Below, piece by piece: positions 1 to 13,095 of a stretch of DNA of 64,000 nucleotides. The position numbers and the translations under genes were made by a program. How positions within the stretch are numbered: position 1 is the stretch's first letter; every line of letters starts with the position of its first letter. Source of the DNA: Lunularia cruciata (taxonomy: Eukaryota; Streptophyta; Marchantiopsida; Lunulariales; Lunulariaceae); contig OX419755.1 of the NCBI GenBank assembly GCA_948567375.1, forward strand, positions 40,677,001-40,741,000. The letters run 5' to 3'. The notes below the pieces were generated by a model. That model was given only the letters and a program-made list of their open reading frames with translations, did not search any database and was not told where the DNA came from.

Positions 1-3000
1 GGAGGTTATATGTAAACCTATCACTAATAATCTAGGCCCCACTTGTCTTCTCAACTATTGGAACCTTCTACTCCTATCCAATGTTCCTTCTATCAAGCAA
101 GGACAAAAAGGCAACCTAACTATCATCACAACAATCACTCTTGGTTTTTTTGTCAATACTTCAAGCATTACCAAGGAGGAAGACATAGCACACCTAAATC
201 AAAGGAAACTAATTGCAATGCCTACACATTACTCTAAACCTGTTGAGCATACACTCAAGCATGCAAGCATGAAGAGTATCCAAACTCAAGCAAGTTAGCA
301 AAAACTCTCCGTGATTTTGGTAGAAGTGTGCTTTTAATACTCCTTGACCTATCCAAGAGTTTCTCTTCATTTGTACTCTAAGTTTGCATCCAACTTGCAC
401 TCCAAATAGGGAAATTCTATGCCTTTTGTTGAGGAATATCTTTTAGACTCAAATTAGAATACCCTCTTTTTTAAAGCTTTGATTCAAAAGTTCTAATACT
501 CAATAGGAATTTTCTAGACAAGCTTTCTAATGATATAAAGCAAGTCTCAATCTAATCAGTATGGCTCCTTTGATAATGATCCAAATTTAGCCTAATTTTG
601 AAACTCTAATCAAATCTCTAGTCTTGATTCTTGTAAAATTTTAGTCAAAATTTTTGCCCAATAATTCATGTAAAAAATGTGAAACACTTTATCAAGCTAC
701 AATACTTTCACTCATGATCTCAAATTGGAGAATTTACATTTAATTGTAGTTGGAGTAGAATAACTCCATGGATCTTGATATTATTTTCAATAGATTTGTT
801 ACACAAGATCTCATTATCCATTAATTTTAAGCAAACTAGATTTAACATTGTAGTTTTTTATGCTCTTTTCTGAACTTTTATGAAGTTTGATAACTTAATC
901 CAAACCCAATCCATAGATATTGATCACTTCTCAAGTTGAGTTAACTTTTGAGTTCTCTAGACTCATGTATACTTTATCTCATACCTTGAATTCTCTATTT
1001 GAGTAATGCATATGAAACTTTCTCACAACGGTAAAAGACCTGACTACCAACACTATTGGAAATTTCACAAGCTGATTCAAATGAGAACTTTAGAATTGAT
1101 TAAAACCCAACAAATTGATCATAATCTCCATCCAAACACCATGATTTCAAGTACTCCAACTTCAATTGATGATATTAAATTTAAGATTGACTTAAAAGTG
1201 ATACTTCTTGAAATTAACTCAACACAAATCTTGTTTACTCTTCAATCTAGTTAATAGACAATGAAAGATTGACATATAACTCTTTGAATCTTCCAATTTA
1301 TGCAATGGTGTATGAATTTCACCCACTTGCTTCAATTGATCTCATCCTACTCATACATTGCTCAAATATTGTGCTTGAGGATTTAGAAACCATATCTTGT
1401 TTGCCCTTCTCTCCAATTGTGACCTTCTCTCCTTGAAGTCCTTCTTTAACTCACCCAAACATTGAAAACTCTTGACTCCACATGTTGGGACCCAAACTCT
1501 TGTCATTTAGCAATTTCTCCTTTTGACATATGGACCCCACAACTCAACCTTTAAGGCCCTAAGCAAAACTTAAGTTCCTCTACTTCTATAAAATCATTTA
1601 AATAGTTAAGGTTCAAACCTAACTATAAGTAAGCACAAGATAGATAATAAGATCCATGTTTTCCATCGACACCATGAACACATACCAAAAATGTACTACC
1701 ATCCAAGCCCCAAAACGATCATGGTTCATAATTTGAATCCTAATGAGAAAGGGATTGGGAGTGGTCAATCAAGAACATGAAACATCTATCTATTGAACTC
1801 ACCTTCTAAGCTCTAGCTCTAACACTCTATAATAACTCTCAAACAAATTCACCTTACAACGTTCTACTCCCACTTGAGACTCATAATACTAAAACACTCC
1901 TTGATGTATCAAGTGTCTACCACTTATATACATCAGAGCCCTTTAGGAGGACAAGATCATAACCCATGTGACAAGTCACTTGAATTTACACAGATTGCTC
2001 ACATGGTAATTGCTCAATCAAGAGATTTGTCATATAATATTCTCTAAAATTTTGAAGTTAAATAACACTAAAGCAAACCACAACACGACATTGGGTCGCT
2101 TAGCTATATAAGAATGACATCCCAACTATAGATAATTGGGATATTCCATAGATATTTTCTTTATATCTATCAATTAGAAAGAAATTGGGGTATTCCATAG
2201 ATATTTTCTTTATATCTATCTATTACTAATCAAAAGGATACAATTTTGTGTTTGTTGAGTTTTTATGTAATTAATATAGATATTTTTAGCCTATGATTTT
2301 TAGTTATTGGTGTTATGACAAACTTTGAGAGTGGAGTAGAAGAGTTTATTTATTTGATACACTTTTCTATCATAAAGTTCAAAATAAATTCAAAAATTTC
2401 CTTCTTTTATACATGCATTTATCTCAAGATTTTTATTCTCCTCACTAAACCTCCAAGGAAATTACTATAAAAACCTTAGTTTATAGAAATGAAAACTGAT
2501 ATTTATCTTTTTATCTCATATAGAATCAAATTTTCAAAGAATGATTAAGGAAGGACTTGTAGACTTCTTTTTAAGTTTAGACTTTAGATCTATAATCGTT
2601 AAATATGAAATGTTTGCAAGTTGAATACACAAAAAATAAAGCTTTTCATATTTAGAAAATAGCAATATAAATATGAATTTATGTTATTAGGAATCCACAT
2701 ATAATACATATCAAAAAAGATAATTCAAAAAGAAAACTCATAAATCATACCTATGTTAACCATTTTTGCAAGATATGTATGACATACATAACGAAATCCG
2801 GTCTAAATAATTATTAACTTTTATACTTTTAAATTACTATTCCAATACTAAAATTGAGCCAAAATGAACATTTTTAAGCAGTAATACCTATAATACATTA
2901 TTTTATTGGTCTTGGACAAAAAATAATGCTTGTACTAAGGCACATCATTGATTATAAATAATGTCAACATCCATAAGATTTATGAAATTATGAAATTTGG

Positions 3001-4200
3001 GAGAAAAAAAGAATAGAATAAGAATTTTATGGAGATAAGTCTAGGTGTCAAAACATGGACTTGGAGTCTTGATAGACACAATGGAGTACTTTTGCATAAA
3101 TTACTCACAATTGAATCAAATTATGCATGATTATATATTTTTCTCTAACTCTTAATAACAAAATATTTGAACTTAACTTGCACTTAATGGAAGGCTCTTT
3201 ACACTAGTATTTAAGGATTAAGAAAATTTAACTATAGATTTTGAAGTTGAAAGTTTACTCAATGTATTAAATGGAATACAAGAGTTGTATTCAAGAATTT
3301 TTTCTTGACCGCCTATTTGCAAAAAAAAATTTTTGTTTAGTTTTGTGTTTGTTTCTTAAGCTTATACTAAGCTACAGGCTTGTCAAGTCTAGAAAGTGAT
3401 TTTATACTTCTTGCATTTGGAATGTAAGGCAAATACATAAGTAAGAAGAATAATTATAAATGAGGAAGTGCATATAGGAGAAAGGAATCCAACAAGGTTG
3501 AGCTAGAGGAAGGTTATGCCGAGGAGCAGTCAAATGAATACCTTGACCGCTGCCAATTTTTTATCTAAATGCCTTTGCCACTGCCTATTAGGAATGAAAA
3601 TTTGCTATCTAAGAACAAAATCAATCATCTGAAATAAGAAAACTTATACACAAAGTTTTATATGGTTGGATAAGAATGTGCCTATGTCCACACCTACATT
3701 GATTCTTTATTAGAATACTCCCTCACAAATTGACAATGTGTTCTTGCAATTCAAAGACCACTCTCATCCAAATTTTTCTTCTAGGGTGCTACCGTCATCT
3801 CACAAGGGATAGCTTCTCCAGCTTGTTGACATGGCAAGGCCCTAGCCCTAGCCACATTTTCTAGGGTTTTTATAGAGTCATGAACTGAAAAACTTGACTC
3901 CAAATTCAACATTGCAAACCTTTTGCCCTAGAAGATCTTTGGCCCCAAAGGAAGTACATATTTTAAATGTGCTACCACCTAGATAAATAATTGCCATCAC
4001 GAACTGTTGGCATGTGATGAAGCACTCACATGTATGGATTGAGATTGCTCCAACCACAACCTAGTCATTGAAGATGGGTAACAAACAAGCTAAGGCTATA
4101 AAATTAGAGCTTCATAGAAATCCTTATCATTTAGCAAATTGAAGGTAGTTATGAGCCCAAAGCAATAGAGAGTTTCTCCCACCTTTGGTGTGGAGTTTTT
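1..4200. other. AT-rich gene-free sequence
   Basis: No reading frame here exceeds about 80 codons and none resembles a known family. The composition is strongly AT-rich with stops in all frames, as expected of old decayed repeat DNA. One local direct repeat near 2.14-2.22 kb is listed separately. I see no RNA gene. Confidence 0.6.
2136..2222. repeat. Short tandem direct repeat, about 48-bp period
   Basis: A block starting with attgggatattccatagat and ending with ctttatatctatc occurs twice in a row, with one substitution in the first part, separated by a short spacer (caattagaaaga). This looks like a local duplication of AT-rich DNA with no visible function. Confidence 0.7.
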
Positions 4201-4227
4201 GTAAGCCTTCACAGTAGAATTTTCTCT

Positions 4228-6360
4228 TTGCCTTTGTTTAGGAGATCAAGAAGTAATATGGTCAGAGGAGAGAACATGGTGAGAGCACCAAGGCAGCCTA
4301 GGAAATCATTGGCCTTTAAAAAATGTGCATTGCACTATAGAGCAGATATCATCTATAGTAAGAAATTGGGTTCTTGCTATAGAATAAGGAATCAAGTCAC
4401 CCAAGGATGATCCAATAAATTGGAGAGAACAGGGATCCCAATAGTGGTTACCTGAGTGGGATCCCAATAGTAGCAACCCGAGGGGATACTTGTTTGCTTG
4501 GATTTATGAGCATTGGAGAGATGTCCTTGGCCCAAAAGATTCCCCACTAGGAATGATGACCTTGGAGACCCAATATAATCAACTAGACAAGAATTTGGAT
4601 CAGTTTTGAAGGCCTCCTTTGATAAACCAATGACTACCTATGAGTAGGAGTAGCAAGTTATAAGGACTCTGCTTGAAGGGCTATTGTAAAGGTGATCATG
4701 AAATTATTCAAACCAAAGAGAACAACCTACCTCAACACCAACCAAACAATCTTCTTTGAGTTCATGTACAAAGGGTAGTTGATGAATTGAGTGCATATAT
4801 TCTACACTATGACCCTGTAGTATGTGTGGAGACATAAACAAGGATGGAAGAGTGACATATCTATTCCCATTTATGTCACATTTCTATGTGGGATGAATCT
4901 CCTTACCAAGGAAGAAAGGACAAAGTTTGTGAGTCATTTTCATCTCAAGAGGTACTTCATATTAGGGCTAGAGAGGAGTGAAATGTATCAAAAGTAAAAA
5001 GTGGTTGATGAAGAATATGCACGTACAAGTAAATTTGTGCATATAGAAGGCATAGGTAATACATTCATTGTCAATAGGAAGAAAAGAGCAACACTTGCAA
5101 GACCAAAGGTGAAAACAAAGAGGGTGATCAACCCATTGACCTTTAGGAGGTTCATGTGTCTTTAGGAGATAAGGTTGAAGATATCGATAGTGGAGGAGAA
5201 AAAAGAAAGGAAGAATTCTCACCACTCATGGGATAGCCTTCAAAAGAGGAGGAGGATGATGAGAAATCAAAGGTGCACAATATATACTAATGGAAGGGAA
5301 ACCAAGTAGAGAAGAGCTTTAGCAATCTAGCCAAACAAAGAAGAACTTCTGGCCAAAAGTGTAATCCATACCAAAGGCACACATGACAAAGAAACATAAT
5401 GTTTGGGTATGAATGAGAAAGAAGGAGTACCAAAGCCAAATTCCTAGCACTCAAGAGTGAAAGACAAGTAGAGATTGAGGAGAAGAAGAAAGAAAGCCTC
5501 AGAGGAGAATAAGCATGTGGAAGAAGAGGAACCTACACCAAACAAAGCTTGCATAGAAGCCAAAATTGACATCAAAAGTAACATAGGAAGAACCATTGGT
5601 AGTTAAACTAGAAATGGTGGGTGTGCTTTTCTTCTAACTCCAAGAATATCCAACACCAATAACAAACAGGTCTAAGTTTGTTAAATATTTGGTGTGCCTA
5701 GTTTGGAGCTAAAGGACCAGATTTTGCCAATTTTTCAAGACTTCTACCTAAACTTACCAATTATACCTCCCTTGTACAAAGAATTTACAAGAATTCCTAC
5801 TTAATAAGGGTAGATTAGGCCAACATAAATGGATAAGGTATAGACTTGATACAAGGAGGAAACCAAAAAAGCCAACATTCTAATATAAGAGAACTTCAAG
5901 GCAAAGACACACTCTACTTTGCTTCTTGTAGAGCAAAAGGAGCAAGAGGAAAACATCAATAGGCTGCAAGGAGAATTGAGAGTCCTTTGGCTTGAGTCTA
6001 AGGAATAGGTGCTCACAACAAGAAGTAGTTGGCATTCAAAGCAAACTGGATGCAGCCAAGGTGAGCATGGTAGTGCTGGAGGTGCAATGGGATTACTACT
6101 ACACAAAAGTGAATCTTTAACTCAACAAGCTACAAGACAAATTGAAGAAGGATGAGGAGGAGAATGAGGCATGATGAGTGAAGAATAGATAGCCAAAGTA
6201 CATGCAATTTTCATTGGCCCAAAAGAGGAGAAGAAAAAGATACTCTGGTGGATAGAGAAGCGACAAAGGACCAAAAGGATGTATGGAGAAGGTGATACAA
6301 GTAAGGCCACACCAAACTCTACAAGGTGAAGCTACCAATTCAAACTCTAGAAACAAAAGT
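4228..6360 (+). pseudogene. Decayed coding-like stretch, unclassified
   Basis: This stretch is purine-rich on the plus strand and less AT-rich than its surroundings. Short open segments with Lys/Glu-rich translations are broken by many stops, as in a degenerated reading frame with coiled-coil-like composition. A 24-bp motif beginning gggatcccaatagt is duplicated near 4,430-4,480. I could not assign it to a retrotransposon or host gene family: no protease, RT, integrase or zinc-knuckle motif is visible. It could be the relic of a gag-like or plant mobile-domain-like gene, but that is a guess from texture alone. Confidence 0.25.
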
Positions 6361-7641
6361 CTACTCAGATCAGCTAGATCAGCTAGATGTTTGATTGAAG
6401 GAGCATATCAATAGGAAGTTTGCCAAATTGATCACTACTTTACTCCGCAAATTTGTAGACTACAATGAGAAGATAGCTTTGTTAATTAGGATTTATATCC
6501 GCAAAGTTAGCTTTGCACTATGGTGTAGCCAAATATCTTTGTAGTCCAAGACCTTCAAGTTGTAAGCCACTTGTAACCAAAGACTTTGATGCATGTAAAT
6601 ATTCTAATTATAGGTGACCTTTGGTGTGGAAGACACCTTTGTAGAGGAAAATTTTTGGCATAGAATCCCTTTATAGTGGTAGGAAACTCTTCATAGTTGA
6701 AGACCTTCAAGATTGTCAATATGAAGGCAAGTACTTTTGCAAGCTGTAATCAAGGGAGATATCACACCTTCTTTGATGTATGGAAGATACTTGATTAAGT
6801 TGCATTAGGATAAGATAAGGTAGTAAGGATTATCAATGTACAATGTAGATGCAAAAATGAGATTTGTAGGAGACTTCAACAATTAGACCCCTTTGGGGTT
6901 GAGCCAAAGAAAATATTTAAGTCTTAAGCCTAATGTAAATTGAGTCCACTTTTGGTAATCAAAGAATTAGCAAAGCAATTGTCCAACTCTCTATTGTTAA
7001 TTGTATGCACAGTGAGTGATTGAATGAATTTGTTGAGTAATGGTGAGGAACTTTGCAGTAGGAATGCATGTGCTTGAGTGTAGGGAGACATTTACATCTA
7101 TCTAGGGGGTTTGATTCTTGGGGTTCCAAAAGAGCAAGGCAATGAATTAAAGGGTTAAAGGTAACCTAAAGCATTGAAAGTACCAAAGAAACAAAAAAGC
7201 ATGTTAGTTGATCAATACAAGGATTCCTTTGAAGTTGCACCTTCTAGGAATGGTATTACACAACCTTTAGAGTGGTAGTCTTTGGGGTGAAGTGAGATTC
7301 AGTGCAAAGTGAGCTATCATCTTCAGAAATAGTTTAGAATAGATTTGTAGTGAAAGGGATTTTTCTCTTTTCCTTTTTTGTGTTGTGTCATAAAGGGTGA
7401 CACTACTCTTTTGGGAGTAGTTTTCTCAAGAGGTTAAATAGAAAATAATAAAGAGCCATCCAATGTGACATTCGTCTTCATTTTTGAACATTTACAACCT
7501 GTAACCTTGATTGAAGGACATGTTCTTATCATTTTACTTTTAGTAAGTAGACATTGGGTTGTCAATAGGTTCATGAATTTAATGTCCAAATCCATAAATA
7601 GGAGACAAAGTAAAATATTTTGTTTGTAGGGTTTGGTACCT
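6361..7641. other. AT-rich gene-free sequence
   Basis: Only short open frames occur here, all without family resemblance. There is no recognisable repeat boundary until the solo LTR that follows. Confidence 0.5.
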
Positions 7642-7646
7642 ATTTG

Positions 7647-8384
7647 TAATACTATGAGGATAGGAGACCTGAAGAGAAACACACACTTTCACACTCAATC
7701 TCCAATGCCCCAAAGGAGCACCTTCTCTTTATTATATAGGCAAAGCGGATCTCCTCCAATGAAGCTCCACCATAGGATTAGGTACATAGATAGGTGACAT
7801 GTCAGCAAGCTCCACCATTGGATTACTTACTTAGATGGGTGACATGTCGGTCCAGGTCCTATCTGGTTGGTCAAACAAGCTTTGATTGGAGGGAATCTTG
7901 TAGGGAATCTTCTTGTAGGAATCTCAGAATCACATGGGTGAGGTTCCATTGGAAATCTCTCGACAAGACAAAGCAGGGGGAGGGAAGGCCAACCTTTCCT
8001 CCATTGGGGTGGAATCTGCACATTTTCGAGGCCTAATTCATCCGTTTAGGCGTCACAAAATTGCCTTCAAAGATTTCAAGCATATGCCGATTCCAACCCT
8101 ATTAGTAGAAGTCTCCTTTTGGTAATATCTCTTTCTGATCTATTCAGTCCATCCTATGGAACATTCTTCTAGATGTTACCAACCCAATTCTCACCTTCAA
8201 ATCATATGTCTAGCTATTGGTTCTAAGGTTTTCAAATCTATTTTGGTTTTTTGCCCTATTAGTAGAAGTACCCATTTGGTGATACTTCTATCTGATCTAT
8301 TTTGAACATCATGTATAACATCATTCCAGATGTTACCAAACCAAATTTCACATCTAGATCATATGGCTAGCTATTGGTATTACA
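7647..8384 (-). mobile_element. Solo LTR, 738 bp, long subfamily
   Basis: The block starts TGTAATACT and ends GGTATTACA, the TG...CA termini of an LTR, and is flanked on both sides by the 5-bp duplication CTATT (7642-7646 and 8385-8389). It is the reverse complement of the LTR at 36,808-37,545, with the same length and clear similarity throughout, so its transcriptional direction is minus. No primer-binding site or internal region follows, and the duplication abuts the LTR directly, so it is a solo LTR left by LTR-LTR recombination. Like its relative it contains a diverged internal tandem duplication of about 165 bp (here roughly 8,095-8,380). Short open frames inside it are not genes. Confidence 0.92.
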
Positions 8385-8419
8385 CTATTTCATCTTATGT
8401 CTATTTTAAATTGTAACTA

Positions 8420-8704
8420 TGGTGTTGAGAAGCTTCTTAACTTCTATATCTACCAAGACTAAAATCATAAAGACATAGTACTTATATAAAAGTGATGAAG
8501 AAATGAAAAATATATGGTATTTAGAAGGTCTTTAAATTCTCTATCTACCAAAACTCAAATCATAAACACATAATACTTATATAGAATTGATGAAGAAATG
8601 AAAATTATATGGTGTTTAGAAGCTCTTTAGATTCTATTTCTACCAAAACTCAAATCATAAAGACATGATACTTATATAGAAGTGATGAAGTAATGAAAAC
8701 TATA
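8420..8704. repeat. Tandem repeat, three units of 95 bp
   Basis: Three consecutive units of exactly 95 bp begin at 8420, 8515 and 8610. Each starts tggt(g/a)ttgagaag or a close variant and ends in aatgaaaa(a/t/c)tata. The units differ at scattered positions. A more diverged related stretch recurs near 9,720-9,870 (shared 'taagactcaaagatcaag' region), so the unit belongs to a wider repeat. No coding potential is visible. Confidence 0.85.
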
Positions 8705-11030
8705 ATTCTTATTTTTCTTAGGTAAAAATATAAAGAGTCCAAAACTATAAGACTCAAAGATCAAGGGCTACTAATAAAGATTTTTGAAGGCTTAGTCTAC
8801 AAAGGATAAGAACAGCAAAAGATTGTATCTATGGAATTTGGGTCTCTTTATACATAATGAATGTTTCAAGTGGTTATGATTGTAATGTAATGCTCTTAAA
8901 AATAAGACAATAATAAAATGAAATAAAACTCTAACTTAAAATTTATAGGAAAAGTACATACATAACCTTTTTTAAGGTACCTTGTGTTACATAACTATAA
9001 AAATCAAAGATGAAAAGCTCCTTATCACCAATTTAAGAGCACAAAATCAATATAACATTAAGTCAAATAGATGAAACTGATTGTGAAGTCTTGGTACATT
9101 TTATGTAATTTTTAATTTAGATTTTTGTAATGGAATACAGATTATAGCATGTTAATTTGATACAAATGAAATTAGAGGAGGTAAAGCACCAGTACAAAAG
9201 TTGAGTACTTTTCTCTTTAGTACATTATGTTAAGATTCTGGAGTCTGAACTTGTGATACTCAAAAATCTAGGTTATTCAATAACTACATTGGAGTTTAAA
9301 TTTATAAATATTGAAACAAAGGAAGGTTTTCTATTTATGGAGTTATGGTACTTTTCTATTTAGTGCATGTTTCAAGTAGTTTTTGTAGCTTATATCTTGT
9401 GAATTGCATACTCTTATTATGCTTAAAAGCTCTTCAAAATTTTCATTCTATGTGATTAAAATCACTAAGAGGATTGAGCATTCATATAAAATTCATGTGT
9501 GAATAGAAGATATCATTTAGTTTTCTTTTGTATCTTGTCTTACAATTTCAAAATCTAATTTTAAAAAATCAAGGATCATGTGATATTAATTTTGGAATCC
9601 AATTCAATAAATGGTAAAACAAGCAAAAGGAAACAAACCAATAGAGCTTTGGATTTTTTTCAACTATTGTTTATTTTGAATAGTTGCGATAATTTTTAAG
9701 AAAGCTCTCTAAATTTTGTGTTTAATAAGAGCACATTTATGAAAATGTAGAGCCCTAATATATAAGTTATGGAGAAATGGAAATTTTAGTTTTGTTTCTT
9801 CCTTGGGTATCTAATATTATAGTTTTTAAGTCTAAATGTATAAGACTCAAAGATCAAGACTACTAAACAACAAATTTTGTGTCAAATTGTGTATATAGTG
9901 TAACTATAAGCGATCAAAATCCAAAATAACAAGTAGAGAATATAAAAGAGAATAAATAGACCAATAATTAAGTGGAGTGGAATTAAAGTTTTAGATATAC
10001 CCATGGTTTTATTACTTTGTACTTGAGGTGTATAAGATCTTACTTCTAGGAAAGTCAATAATTAACCTCCTAGTAAAGGTACCTTCCTAGACGTATTACT
10101 TCCACGCCATGTTAATAATTGGTCGGAAGGTTCCTCAACAGCTTTTGGTCCAAGAATGGTCTTAAGTGCACTACTTCTGTTGTATAACTTATGCAGATTT
10201 CTATGTACCTTTTGAATATTCCCTTATGAAACTTCTCAAATACTTTTAAGAATATCTTATAGAAGTTTGTAGTAATTTATGTACTACATTTCTACTAAAT
10301 CATATTGAAAATTACTCTCTTGTTAGTTTATTACATTCTTGTCTTGTGCTTTGGTTTCAAAATCTTTAATAACATCCTTAGCATTATAAGGACAATAAAG
10401 GAGTTCTTACGTTGTGAGACAAGTAATTTTTCTAGATAAGTTGACCTCCATATGTAAATGATATATATAATGGCCATGATAAAAATATGCATTCTAATGA
10501 TCTTATCAATTTCATAATCCTCATGAATTTTTATGGGGATTGCATGTGGAGAAGTTAAACTAGATAAAAAAATAGCAAATATGCTAGAAATAAAAAGTCA
10601 AATTGGAAACCTAGAAATTTTGAAAAATTTAAATGTGATGTAGAACATCAAGGTAAATATGAAATAAAGTACATAACTCCAAGGCTTTAGAGACAATAAG
10701 CTAATCAAATAAGGAGAATTTTTACACAATTGAATATTAAGAAGTAAGGAAGGTCATGACTAGAGAGCATAACTAGTCAATAACAAACGAAATATCACAA
10801 TAATAGGTATTAATAAATTTATAAAGAAAAGGTAATAAGTAGATGAAATTTGGTTTCTTATAAGGACAAAGATAAGGTGGACAAGAAGGAGTAAATATAT
10901 TGGAAGATAGAGAAGTGAATACAATATAAAAAACCAATGCATCTTAATCATTGTCAAGAAAGAAGGGAAGGACTAAAATACTTGTTTAGAGTTAATGTAA
11001 ATTGTAATTGATTGTTATGTAATGTTAATG
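8705..11030. other. AT-rich gene-free sequence
   Basis: There are no open frames of note. A diverged copy of the sequence adjoining the 95-bp array lies near 9.72-9.87 kb. Nothing else is recognised. Confidence 0.5.
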
Positions 11031-11170
11031 ACTTGCATAGATTGGATATCTTAGGTGCGGTAGGGCAGATTTCTCATAACAATATTATTGGAGTCTAGCT
11101 CAATTTTACCTTTTTTTCCCTCCCTTGAATTGCTTGATGGGGTCATCCCATCTTTCATGTAATCTATGAG
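11031..11170 (+). repeat. Dispersed hairpin repeat, copy 1
   Basis: It begins acttgcatagattgg and shares about 130 bp with the copy at 18,330. Its core is a short inverted repeat (GATGGGG-tcat-CCCATC) preceded by a pyrimidine-rich stretch (ttttacct...ccctccctt). Core-only relatives occur at 54.8, 56.1, 59.0 and 59.7 kb. The class is unknown: I see no convincing pol III boxes and no TIRs. Confidence 0.7.
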
Positions 11171-13095
11171 TCAAATTTCCCACAATATACTTTATATTTA
11201 GAAGGAAAGTATCCTATTTTTTTAGTCTGTATTCAAAAATACATGAATTTTAATTCAAGGCATATTTGACATAATCAATTCTACCATTTATTAGGAGTTA
11301 CAGTCAATACACATAAAAAAAACATAAAATAGATCTAAAATCTTTAACAATGTTTGAAAAAACTTTCTAGTGAAACATGAATCATTAATAAAAATGAGAA
11401 TGATTAAGGGATCATGATAATAAAAGTGTATATAAAATAGAGCTTGGCCAATTGAGATATACTTATTATGTCAACTATTGAAGTAAATAGATATGCTTAC
11501 TCAATTTGTCCATAAATATACTTACTATAATGTAACATTGAGCAGAGATAGGAAAGAACATGATGAGATCCCAATATATGCTCCCAACATGATGTAGGAA
11601 TTTGAATGATTGAAGAGTACTAGTGGGATTCAAATTGACCTCTTGTTCCTTTAGCAACAAAAAAAATATTTTATAAATATCTTGAGCCATATTTTACCAC
11701 TACCATAAACATTAAAGGACATGAATATTCTCATCTACTCTAAGATGACTTGATTACACAAGATAGAAAGATCATATGTTTTTTAAGATTGAGCCAAACA
11801 AAGAGTAGAATCATGCAAATTTATAGTTGATTTCTCTTTGATAACAATCTATTCTTGATGAAAAGTAATGTCTTCTCACAATCCTTAATTTTAATGAAAA
11901 AATGCTTTAAAAGAAGGATTTTTAAAATTTTTTGTACTTTAATATATATTTGTTTAACCATATTGATGTAAGACACACTTATCTGCATCTAGAATAGAAG
12001 TAGATTTTTCTAAGTTTATATTCCATCTTGATGTCATATAGTTGGAGTTGCATTGGTGATGTTTTCTCTTATGTGCTTTAGGTGAATTGTTTGCAAAAAT
12101 GGCTTGTAACTTCTAGTTATAATACAACATTTGAACAACAAATATTACCACCAAATCTTAGAAGCACATAACATGAATAGTTATTCATGTTTATTTTGAT
12201 AGTAAAATTATAAGCATCAAATAGTACCTTCTATATCTTAATCAAATGAGGTTAGTTTATCTTAAAACAACTCTAAAACTAACAAGATGCAACATTGCTA
12301 AAAAAATAGCCTATGAAGAACCTTAGTCATAAACTTTCAACTTTAATAAGAAAGCCAAATAGTCAACAAATGTTTATTGACCTTGCAAGTGATTACTTAT
12401 AGCAAAATTAATTTGTGAACATTGTTAACAACTTTGATAGCAAAAGGCACTTACAAAGGGAAATATGAAATCAAGATAACAAGTATAAATAGACATTCAG
12501 AATTATAGAATGCACTATATTTATTTGTTGAAGGCATATTTATAGAATGGAAAACCTTAAGTAGAGAGGTTGTTACAGAATATGAAATGCATTACTAGTA
12601 TAAATCTAGGTGAATGTTAAATTTACCCCTAGTTTTACTAAAATGAGCACCTAGTATACAATGTATGAAGTCAAAATGACTCTTGTTTGAGTTGTCACAA
12701 TATTGCAATAATTGAACCCTTGTAAAACATCATAGTACTGCAATAAATGTTCTTATATGAGTCATTGCAATACCATGGTAAACAAATATCATGTTTTACA
12801 AAGAATAAAACTAAATGTAATGTCAAGAAGAAAGGTCTGATATGATTATCTATAGTAGAGAGTCTCATTATTCCTTAGGACAAGCTCTTGAGCAATCAAA
12901 GGTGGATGCTCAAGTACATATGGATGTTTTATAGGAAGTAGGGAACATGAAAGAGTGCTGTGAAAATTAAGCTGAGTTAGGAGTTTAGTAAATGACTATT
13001 GTGTGAGTTCTCCTAGATATTTTGCATCAAAAAGAAAATTTGCAAGATTTAAGAATGATTATGGTGCAAAATAGATCCTTATCAAAATTAAGAAA
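11171..13095. other. AT-rich gene-free sequence
   Basis: Short open frames only, without family resemblance. No repeat boundaries are recognised. Confidence 0.5.

Noticed and set aside
7794-8125. Open frames on both strands
   Set aside because: They lie inside a solo LTR and recur in inverse orientation at 37,167-37,460 in the other LTR copy. LTRs do not code for these.
8420-8704. Regular repeats as a possible CRISPR-like array
   Set aside because: The units are contiguous 95-bp tandem copies without unique spacers, in a plant nuclear context.
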